DNA from: Mesorhizobium sp. WSM2240
GTDB taxonomy: Bacteria > Pseudomonadota > Alphaproteobacteria > Rhizobiales > Rhizobiaceae
Assembly (NCBI RefSeq): GCF_040438645.1
Contig: NZ_CP159253.1
Span: 2,604,001-2,668,000, forward strand
Direction: 5' to 3'
Length of the DNA stretch: 64,000 nt
Part shown: in pieces, positions 57,850 to 64,000 of the stretch
Numbering within the stretch: the stretch's first letter is position 1
How the letters are laid out: every line of letters starts with the position of its first letter
Translations under genes and position numbers: made by a program
The notes under the pieces: model-generated
What the model was told of the DNA's origin: nothing
What the model saw: the letters and a program-made list of their open reading frames with translations, nothing else
Databases searched by the model: none

Positions 57850-58537
57850 GCAGCGAATCCTCCGTAGTGGGCGCCCGCACTCAAGCGGGTTCAAGGTCGC
57901 CCCAGTTGGCGACGTTTGGCAAAGTCAGTCAAGCAGTTAGTAGGACTAAAGGCGGATCACGGATGGAGCGAAAACGCCATCCCGAGGCGGCCTTGCAATG
58001 AGCGCGACGGTCACGATTGACCCCAACGGCCCTGCCCAGTTGAAGTGAGGTCCATGTTGCGTTTACAGGCTATGCGAAAAACTCCGGTCGCGCTTCAAAA
58101 AAGCAAAGTATCCGACGAGCCCAATTCGGGAGTCTTGCGACAATTTTTCCTTTTGCTTTACATAAAAGAATTTATTCGGTAGCGCGCACAGCAGAATTGT
58201 TAGTTGTCATGACAGTATATCTATGGACCTTCCCCGTATTGTGCATTGCAATATTATTTATATTGCGCTGCAAAACATATTACGCAGGTTTTTCGCTTGC
58301 CTGCCGCTTTGTTATGACATAGCCTTTCCCTGTTTCCGGCTTCAAGGGCGTCACCGTCATAGGGAGCGGCGACAGTCTTTCGTAGGCCAAGTGAGGTGGG
58401 CAGTAAAGGTGCCCTCTGCTCATCTGGCTTAGGTCGTGACACGCTGCCGGAAATACTTCCCCCCACACGAATCGCTTGGGCAAGCCCTTGTGGGCTCAAC
58501 GGTCGATTCCTGATTGTGACCCTCGGGAGGATATCAA
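57850..58537. promoter_or_regulatory. xoxF upstream region, 688 bases, with two palindromes
   Basis: No gene is seen. A perfect 10-bp palindrome TGTCATGACA lies at 58205-58214, and a 7-bp inverted repeat GCAATAT-TATTT-ATATTGC at 58248-58266. The area around 58140-58290 is AT-rich, unlike the surroundings. A hairpin AGCCC-TTGT-GGGCT lies at about 58483-58496 and GGGAGGATATCA is the xoxF ribosome site. Promoter boxes are not convincing; the palindromes are candidate regulator sites. Confidence 0.5.
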
Positions 58538-60436
58538 ATGCGTGTATTCAGGAAAGCAATCTGTATACCATTTGCAGCGGCGTTACTAACGTGCGCCTCG
58601 GCAATTGGAGTTTCGGCCAATGAAGAGCTGATGAATCTATCGGCGGATGCCAAGAATTGGGCGATGCCAACGGGTGACTATGCCAACACCCGGTATTCGA
58701 AACTGAACCAGATCAACAAGGACAATGTGAAGGACCTGCAGGTCAAGTGGACATTCTCCACGGGCGTGCTGCGCGGCCATGAAGGTGGCCCCCTGGTGAT
58801 CGGCGACGTGATGTACGTCCACACGCCGTTCCCGAATATCGTTTACGCCCTCGACCTCAAGAATGACGGCAAGATCCTCTGGAAATATGAGCCCAAGCAG
58901 GATCCGAACGTCATTCCGATCATGTGCTGCGATACTGTCAATCGCGGTGTTGCCTATGGCGACGGCAAGATCATTCTGAACCAGGCCGACACGACTGTCG
59001 TGGCGCTCGACGCCAAGACCGGCGAAGTTGTCTGGTCGGTGAAGAATGCCGAAACCGACGGCAGCAAAGGCGAGTCCGGCACCGCCGCACCGATGGTCTT
59101 CAAGGACAAGGTGCTCATTGGCGTATCCGGCGCGGAATTCGGCGTCCGCGGCTGGATAGCGGCCTACAATCTCAAGGACGGTTCGCTCGCATGGAAGGGT
59201 TATTCCACCGGACCGGACTCTGAGACGCTGATGGATCCCGAGAAGACTACCCATCTCGGCAAGCCTGTCGGACCCGATTCCGGCATCAGCACCTGGGAAG
59301 GCGAGCAGTGGAAGACCGGCGGCGGAACGACCTGGGGCTGGTTTGCCTTCGATCCGGAGCTAAATCTGGTCTACTACGGAACGGGTAATCCCTCGACTTG
59401 GAACCCCGTGCAGCGTCCGGGCGACAATCGCTGGTCGATGACCATATTCGCACGCGATGCGGATACGGGTATGGCCAAATGGGTTTACCAGATGACCCCG
59501 CACGACGAGTGGGACTATGACGGCGTCAACGAGATGATCCTTGTCGACGACATGGACATCGACGGCCAGCAGCGCGACGTGCTTGTTCACTTCGACCGCA
59601 ACGGCTTTGCCTACACCCTGGACCGTGCGAACGGCGAGCTTCTCGTCGCCAAGAAGTATGATCCAACGGTGAACTGGGCGACGGAAGTCGTTATGGATCC
59701 GGCGAGCGAGCAGTATGGCCGTCCGCAGGTTGTTGCCGAGTACTCGACTCAGCAGAACGGCGAGGACGTCAACACGACGGGCATCTGCCCGGCCGCTCTT
59801 GGAACGAAAGACCAGCAGCCGGCGACCTATTCGCCGAAGACTGGTCTTTTCTACGTGCCGACAAACCATGTCTGCATGGACTATGAGCCTTACAAGGTCA
59901 GCTACACCGCCGGTCAGCCCTATGTAGGCGCGACAGTGGCGATGTACCCGACTCCGAACAGCCATGGCGGCATGGGCAATTTCATTGCCTGGGACGCAGC
60001 CAAGGGTGAGATCGTCTGGTCCAAGCCCGAGCAGTTCTCGGTCTGGTCCGGCGCGCTTGCCACCGAAGGCGACGTCATCTTCTACGGCACGCTGGAAGGC
60101 TACATCAAGGCGGTGGATAACGAAGGCAACGAACTCTACAAGTTCAAGACGCCTTCCGGCATCATCGGCAACATCAACGCGTTCGAACATGAGGGCAAGC
60201 AGTACATTGCCGTCCTTTCGGGTGTGGGTGGTTGGGCCGGCATCGGCCTCGCCGGTGGCCTTCTGGGAGCCGAAGGCGCCGCAGCCTGGCAGACGGCAGT
60301 GGCGGGCGAGAGAGCTCCGACCGAGGAAGAAAAGTCGATCTCCACGGCCGGCCTCGGCGCGGTGGGTGGCTATGCCGCTCTTGCCGACTACACGACGCTG
60401 GGCGGTCAGCTCACCGTCTTTGGCCTCCCGGATTGA
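58538..60436 (+). CDS. xoxF: XoxF lanthanide-dependent methanol dehydrogenase
   Basis: 632 aa, PQQ eight-bladed propeller with signal peptide to about residue 27 ([18 protein letters not shown]). The adjacent Cys130-Cys131 disulfide is in [12 protein letters not shown]. Metal ligands Glu200 (SGAEFG) and Asn284 (GTGNPSTW) and catalytic Asp326 are present, and Asp328 in [12 protein letters not shown] is the extra lanthanide-binding residue absent from MxaF. XoxF oxidises methanol (and formaldehyde) in the periplasm and reduces XoxG. Normal length; it looks like the XoxF5 clade. No mxaF in the window. Confidence 0.98.
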   Translation: MRVFRKAICIPFAAALLTCASAIGVSANEELMNLSADAKNWAMPTGDYANTRYSKLNQINKDNVKDLQVKWTFSTGVLRGHEGGPLVIGDVMYVHTPFPNIVYALDLKNDGKILWKYEPKQDPNVIPIMCCDTVNRGVAYGDGKIILNQADTTVVALDAKTGEVVWSVKNAETDGSKGESGTAAPMVFKDKVLIGVSGAEFGVRGWIAAYNLKDGSLAWKGYSTGPDSETLMDPEKTTHLGKPVGPDSGISTWEGEQWKTGGGTTWGWFAFDPELNLVYYGTGNPSTWNPVQRPGDNRWSMTIFARDADTGMAKWVYQMTPHDEWDYDGVNEMILVDDMDIDGQQRDVLVHFDRNGFAYTLDRANGELLVAKKYDPTVNWATEVVMDPASEQYGRPQVVAEYSTQQNGEDVNTTGICPAALGTKDQQPATYSPKTGLFYVPTNHVCMDYEPYKVSYTAGQPYVGATVAMYPTPNSHGGMGNFIAWDAAKGEIVWSKPEQFSVWSGALATEGDVIFYGTLEGYIKAVDNEGNELYKFKTPSGIIGNINAFEHEGKQYIAVLSGVGGWAGIGLAGGLLGAEGAAAWQTAVAGERAPTEEEKSISTAGLGAVGGYAALADYTTLGGQLTVFGLPD

Positions 60437-60489
60437 TATTCGGGAACATGGCACGGCCAAGGCCATGACGAGGCCTGCGGCCTGAGAAA

Positions 60490-60527
60490 CGAGAGCCCGG
60501 ATCCCCGGCGATGCCGCCGGGCTCTCG
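60490..60527 (+). terminator. Hairpin between xoxF and xoxG
   Basis: CGAGAGCCCGG (60490-60500) pairs with CCGGGCTCTCG (60517-60527), 11 bp, and the loop has an inner CGGC/GCCG helix. It is 53 bases after xoxF and followed by only ATTTCG, so it is probably a partial terminator or 3'-end stabiliser giving more xoxF than xoxG message. Confidence 0.7.
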
Positions 60528-60613
60528 ATTTCGCCACGCAACCACAACACACCTGTCAACGCCGCATAGCGACAGCAAAGCTGTGTCCGTGGCGAATTAT
60601 GGAAGAGGTCTGA

Positions 60614-61132
60614 ATGTCCGTTCGCAAAGTAGTTTCGGTTCTTGCTCTGCTTCTGCCGCTGGCCGGTTTTGCACAGGCGGCCGACGACAGGGAGAAGGCC
60701 GCGGCAGTCACAGATGAAAACGGTAAATATTACGATGCCGATGGAAATCCGACTTTCAAGATCGAAGAAGACGGCACCGTCGACTGGTACACGTTCAGCG
60801 GCTATCGGCGCTATCATTCCGATTGCCATGTCTGCCACGGGCCCGACGGTGTCGGCTCCAGCTACGCCCCCGCTCTGGCCGAGACGATGAAGAACATCGA
60901 CTACGGAACCTTCCTGTCGATCGTAGCCGAGGGACGCAAGAATCTCGGCGCCGGCAAGGAAAGCGTCATGCCGGCATTCGGCGACAACAAGAATGTCTAT
61001 TGTTACATGGACGACCTCTACGTCTATCTGCGCGCGCGCGCTGTCGGGGCAGCACCCCGAGGCCGCCCGCCCAAGAAGGCGGAGAAGCCCCAGCAAGCGA
61101 AGGACGACGAAGCGTCCTGCATGGGAGGGTGA
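60614..61132 (+). CDS. xoxG: Cytochrome c, electron acceptor of XoxF
   Basis: 172 aa; signal peptide to about residue 22 (LALLLPLAGFAQAAD). The single haem is Cys71-Cys74-His75 (YHSDCHVCHGPDGVG), and the axial Met is likely in ESVMPAFGDNK. The C-terminus is Lys/Pro-rich (RGRPPKKAEKPQQAKDDE), with a final Cys near the end. Position directly after xoxF and before xoxJ identifies it. It carries electrons from XoxF to other cytochromes. Confidence 0.95.
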   Translation: MSVRKVVSVLALLLPLAGFAQAADDREKAAAVTDENGKYYDADGNPTFKIEEDGTVDWYTFSGYRRYHSDCHVCHGPDGVGSSYAPALAETMKNIDYGTFLSIVAEGRKNLGAGKESVMPAFGDNKNVYCYMDDLYVYLRARAVGAAPRGRPPKKAEKPQQAKDDEASCMGG

Positions 61133-61133
61133 G

Positions 61134-61994
61134 ATGAGCCGCTTCCGCCATAAGCTGCGCTTGTTCCTGTTCGCTGCCGCAGCGGCCGCTCTTGTCCCCG
61201 GGACGGCGCTGGCCCAGGGCGCCGGTCTCGGCGCCGCCGGCGAACTGGTCGATCCCGAGGTGCTGCGCGTCTGCGCCGATCCCTCGAACATGCCCTTCAC
61301 CGACGAAAGCGGCGAGGGATTCGAGAACAAGCTCGCCGAATTGATCGCCGAAAAGACCGGCCGGAAATCCGTTGCCTACACTTGGTTTCCCATGGTCACC
61401 GGCTTCGTGCGCAATACGCTGAGGGCTAACCGCTGCGACGTCATCATGGGATACGCTCAGGGCGACGAGTTGGTTCAAAACACCAACGCCTACTACCGGT
61501 CGGCCTATGTGCTGGTTTTCAAGAAGGGCAGCGGCCTCGATGGCGTCGAGACCATTGAGGATCCCAAGCTCTCGGACAAGAAGATCGGCGTGGTCGGCGG
61601 AACGCCTCCCACTGCGAACATGGCGGTGACCAAGCTCATGCGCGGCGCCAAGGTTTATCCGCTGATGGTCGACACGCGAGTGATGCCGTCGATGGCCGAG
61701 GTCATGATCAAGGATCTTATGGCAGGCTCGATCGACGCCGCGATCGTGTGGGGTCCGATGGCAGGCTACTACGCCAAGAAATCCGGGGCCGATCTCGAGA
61801 TCGTCCCACTGATCAAGGAAAAGACCGGGTCCCGCATGATCTACCGGATCACCATGGGCGTGCGGCCTTCGGACCAGGAATGGAAGCGGACGCTGAACCG
61901 CGTCATTAAGGACAGCCAGTCTGAGATCAACAAGATCCTGCTCGACTTCAGCGTGCCGCTGATCGACGAGCAGGACAAGCCGATCACGCAGTAG
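61134..61994 (+). CDS. xoxJ: XoxJ periplasmic binding-protein-like partner of XoxF
   Basis: 286 aa from the ATG at 61134, one base after the xoxG stop. Signal peptide (FLFAAAAAALVPGTALAQ). Solute-binding protein fold: VLRVCADPSNMPFTDESGEG, WFPMVTGFVRNTLRANRCDV and AGSIDAAIVWGPMAGYYAKK. It belongs to the quinoprotein-dehydrogenase-associated binding proteins with MxaJ. A role in XoxF activation or maturation has been suggested for relatives. No permease or ATPase accompanies it here. Confidence 0.95.
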   Translation: MSRFRHKLRLFLFAAAAAALVPGTALAQGAGLGAAGELVDPEVLRVCADPSNMPFTDESGEGFENKLAELIAEKTGRKSVAYTWFPMVTGFVRNTLRANRCDVIMGYAQGDELVQNTNAYYRSAYVLVFKKGSGLDGVETIEDPKLSDKKIGVVGGTPPTANMAVTKLMRGAKVYPLMVDTRVMPSMAEVMIKDLMAGSIDAAIVWGPMAGYYAKKSGADLEIVPLIKEKTGSRMIYRITMGVRPSDQEWKRTLNRVIKDSQSEINKILLDFSVPLIDEQDKPITQ

Positions 61995-62051
61995 AATTAG
62001 TGAACAGGCCCGTTCGGACCGGAAGTTGCGGCGGGTGATGAAGAGAAGGAG

Positions 62052-62609
62052 ATGAAGTCACAATCGTTGCTTTTGCTGCTCGCAGCGGGCTTTCTGGGCT
62101 TGGCCGGACCGGTTTGCGCCGGCGGCGTCGAAGAGCCCGCCGGCTACCGGATGGACGAATATCGGGCGCCGGTGCCGGATACGCTGCAAGGAGCGAAGGT
62201 GGTGACGACGAGCGAAGCCGAGGCGCTGTGGCGGGAGAAGAAGGCGGTTTTCTTCGATGTGATGCCGCAGGCTCCGAAGCCGGCCAACCTGCCGGCGGGA
62301 ACGATATGGAAGGAGAAGATCAGGAAGGACATTCCAGGCAGCGTGTGGCTGGCCAATGTGGGCTACGGTGCGATTTCGGCGGAAACCGCAGAATATTTTC
62401 GCCAGGGGCTCGAGGCCAACACCGGCTCGGACAAGTCGCGCACGATCCTGTTTTACTGCATGACCGACTGCTGGATGTCCTGGAATGCCGCCAAACGGGC
62501 GCTCGAATGGGGATACGGTTCGGTGGTCTGGTACCCGCTCGGATCGGATGGCTGGGAGAGCGCCAATCTTCCTCTGGAGGACAATACGCCCTACGTGGTG
62601 AACGATTGA
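62052..62609 (+). CDS. PQQ-catabolism-associated Cys-Trp motif protein (rhodanese-like)
   Basis: 185 aa; signal peptide (LLLLLAAGFLGLAGPVCAGG). Rhodanese-like fold with VTTSEAEALWREKKAVFFDV. The active-site stretch is TILFYCMTDCWMSWNAAKRA, with Cys-x3-Cys-Trp instead of a single Cys. Proteins with this motif occur with PQQ dehydrogenases and in lut-type clusters, with no settled function; it may handle sulfur or copper in the periplasm. It follows xoxJ by 57 bases, so it may be part of the xox transcript. Confidence 0.85.
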   Translation: MKSQSLLLLLAAGFLGLAGPVCAGGVEEPAGYRMDEYRAPVPDTLQGAKVVTTSEAEALWREKKAVFFDVMPQAPKPANLPAGTIWKEKIRKDIPGSVWLANVGYGAISAETAEYFRQGLEANTGSDKSRTILFYCMTDCWMSWNAAKRALEWGYGSVVWYPLGSDGWESANLPLEDNTPYVVND

Positions 62610-62791
62610 AGCATGACCGCATTAAACGAGACAGAGTTGCAATTTCTGCGTTGTTTTTGAATTTTCAGGACCAATCTTTTCATTAGTCCATTTTGAGACG
62701 TAATGGACGAGCCGCTGCATAACGGTGCCCTAGCAGCGGTTGGATATCGACAGGATCGGTCCATTCGGGCCGGTGGAAAAGGAGAAACGGA

Positions 62792-62887
62792 ATGAAGAAG
62801 ATCTGGACAAAGCCGACCATGTGCCAGGTTGCTGCTGGCTTTGAAATCTCGCGGTACCTGCCTGCTGAAATTACTCCCAAGAAGTAG
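62792..62887 (+). CDS. pqqA: PQQ precursor peptide
   Basis: 31 aa, starting MKKIWTKPTMCQVAAGFEIS and ending RYLPAEITPKK. PQQ is built from Glu18 and Tyr22 (the E-x3-Y pair in GFEISRY), which are both present. AAGGAG ribosome site eight bases upstream. First gene of the pqq operon, with 182 bases upstream that could hold a promoter; a stable hairpin follows it at 62899-62924. Confidence 0.97.
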   Translation: MKKIWTKPTMCQVAAGFEISRYLPAEITPKK

Positions 62888-62898
62888 GCCGCGTCGGT

Positions 62899-62924
62899 GC
62901 GCGCCGCTGGCGACAGCGGCGCGC
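62899..62924 (+). terminator. Hairpin between pqqA and pqqB
   Basis: GCGCGCCGCTG (62899-62909), loop GCGA, CAGCGGCGCGC (62914-62924): perfect 11-bp stem starting 11 bases past the pqqA stop. No T-run follows. It probably attenuates or processes the message so that the precursor peptide is made in excess of the enzymes, as is known for pqqA in other bacteria. Confidence 0.7.
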
Positions 62925-63019
62925 GCTGCCGACTTTGAATTAAGCGTGACGTATCCGGCCGCGGCAGTACCATACCTGTCGTGTCAAGGAAGTATGGAGT
63001 TCGAAACCGGACTGTGGCG

Positions 63020-63955
63020 ATGCGTCTGAAAATCGTCGGATCGGCGGCCGGCGGCGGTTTTCCCCAATGGAACTGCAATTACCGGCTGAGCCGCGCCGCC
63101 CGCGCAGGCTCTTCCGGGATACGCCAGCGCACGCAGTCGAGCCTCGCCGCCTCTGCCGATGGCGTCGGCTGGGTTCTCTTCAATGCCTCCCCCGACATCC
63201 GCCAGCAGATCGCGCAAACGCCCGAACTGCAGCCCGCGCCTGACGCGCCGTTGCGCTCGACGCCGATACGCGCCGTCGCGCTCACCAATGCCGATGTCGA
63301 CCACGTCGCCGGCCTGCTCAGCCTTCGCGAGCGCCAGCCCTTCGCCATCTATGCCTCGGAACGGGTTCTCGCCGCGCTCGCGGCCAATCCCATCTTCAAC
63401 GTGCTCGATCCGGCAGTTGTGCCGCGACGCACCTTGCCTGCGCTGGGTGAATTGGAACTCTGCGACGCCACCGGCCAGGGAACCGGCGTGACGATCGAAA
63501 GCTTTGCCGTGCCTGGAAAGGTCGCGCTTTATCTGGAGGATTCAGGCCGGCCGGAGGCCGATTACGGTTCCGAAGAGGGCGACACGATCGCGGTGCGCAT
63601 TGCAGCCGGCAACAGCCGCTCGGCCTTCTACATTCCCGGCTGCGCCCGGATCGACGCGGCACTGCGGGAGCGGCTTGCCGGCGCGGCCTGCCTGCTGTTC
63701 GACGGCACTGTCTATACCGATGACGAAATGATCGCGGCCGGCGTCGGGCAGAAGACCGGCGCACGCATGGGTCACCTGGCGATGTCAGGGCGGGCGGGCT
63801 CCATCGCCGGCCTCGCCGACGTCAGGATCGGCCGCCGCATCTTCGTCCACATCAACAACACCAACCCCGTTCTGGACGAAAGCTCGCCTGAACACGCGGC
63901 GGTCACAGAGGCCGGCTGGGAAGTCGCCTATGACGGTATGGAGATAGAATTGTGA
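63020..63955 (+). CDS. pqqB: PQQ biosynthesis hydroxylase PqqB
   Basis: 311 aa from the ATG at 63020 (MRLKIVGSAAGGGFPQWNCN). MBL fold: VALTNADVDHVAGLLSLRER is the family's variant of the metal motif and GHLAMSGRAGSIAGL and FVHINNTNPVLDESSPEHAA follow. PqqB acts on the Glu-Tyr crosslinked tyrosine during PQQ synthesis. The stop overlaps the pqqC start (GTGA). The frame is open to 62981, but the ATG fits the family. Confidence 0.96.
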   Translation: MRLKIVGSAAGGGFPQWNCNYRLSRAARAGSSGIRQRTQSSLAASADGVGWVLFNASPDIRQQIAQTPELQPAPDAPLRSTPIRAVALTNADVDHVAGLLSLRERQPFAIYASERVLAALAANPIFNVLDPAVVPRRTLPALGELELCDATGQGTGVTIESFAVPGKVALYLEDSGRPEADYGSEEGDTIAVRIAAGNSRSAFYIPGCARIDAALRERLAGAACLLFDGTVYTDDEMIAAGVGQKTGARMGHLAMSGRAGSIAGLADVRIGRRIFVHINNTNPVLDESSPEHAAVTEAGWEVAYDGMEIEL

Positions 63956-64000
63956 GCGATTTCCACGACGCCGCCAGGAACGGCCTGTCCACGGTTGAGC
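63952..64000 (+). CDS. pqqC: PqqC, N-terminal fragment (runs off window)
   Basis: A GTG at 63952 overlaps the pqqB stop and reads MSDFHDAARNGLSTVE to the window end. The position after pqqB and the overlap support pqqC (pyrroloquinoline-quinone synthase), the final ring-forming oxidase of PQQ synthesis. Only 16 residues are visible, so the identity rests on gene order. Confidence 0.6.
   Translation, partial: MSDFHDAARNGLSTVE

Noticed and set aside
58223..58432. 69-aa open frame upstream of xoxF
   Set aside because: No ribosome site, no protein-like pattern, and it overlaps the AT-rich regulatory region.

Overview
This window reads as chromosomal DNA of an alphaproteobacterium of the order Hyphomicrobiales. 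The supporting points are high GC, the block eno / ftsB-like / pdhA-pdhB-pdhC with a lipoyl domain on the E1-beta subunit, and rhizobial-type RTX tails and small cold-shock-linked proteins. A Phyllobacteriaceae/Mesorhizobium-like host is a guess from protein style only. Its dominant theme is methanol oxidation coupled to autotrophic carbon assimilation.

Layout. 1-6.1 kb (minus strand): partial SGNH hydrolase, pyruvate dehydrogenase complex, FtsB-like divisome protein, enolase. 6.3-8.1 kb: small accessory genes (lipoprotein-like peptide, ArsR regulator, SRPBCC protein, two-TM protein, DUF1801 protein). 8.1-14.3 kb: a gene graveyard. It holds a frameshifted glutathione S-transferase, several decayed RTX/surface-repeat fragments sharing one C-terminal tail, a 5'-truncated LuxR regulator and a frameshifted YkgJ-like gene; an apparently intact cspA and a small companion gene sit inside it. 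14.4-16.3 kb: S9 peptidase.

16.4-35.0 kb: tetrahydromethanopterin (H4MPT)/methylofuran C1 module. fhcBADC (formyltransferase/hydrolase), pterin dehydratase, mptG, mtdB, two ATP-grasp ligases, mch, a CitG-like gene, fae, a HisA-like gene, mfnF-like, cytochrome c, DUF447, dihydropteroate-synthase-like, dmrA/afpA-like, mfnE-like and an mfnB-folB fusion. It contains both the formaldehyde-to-formate enzymes and much of the cofactor biosynthesis.

35.3-40.4 kb: an ABC transporter operon of the type linked to PQQ/lanthanide alcohol oxidation (Lut/Ped-like). 40.4-51.9 kb: divergent cbbR and a Calvin-Benson operon cbbFP-(orf)-TAL-(orf)-S-X-E, thioredoxin-like gene and cbbZ, with red-type form IC RuBisCO. 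51.9-57.8 kb: cytochrome c, then a NitT/TauT-like ABC transporter with a metallo-beta-lactamase hydrolase and a SoxYZ-like carrier (the 'quinoprotein relay' gene set). 58.5-64 kb: xoxF-xoxG-xoxJ, a Cys-Trp motif rhodanese-like gene, and pqqA-pqqB-(pqqC).

How it works together (inference from families): XoxF, with PQQ and a lanthanide, oxidises methanol in the periplasm and passes electrons to XoxG and other c cytochromes. Formaldehyde is captured by Fae on H4MPT and oxidised via MtdB, Mch and Fhc to formate. CO2 derived from formate, or supplied externally, is fixed by the Cbb cycle. No mxaF and no serine-cycle genes are visible in this window. No tRNA, rRNA, CRISPR array or intact insertion sequence was found.
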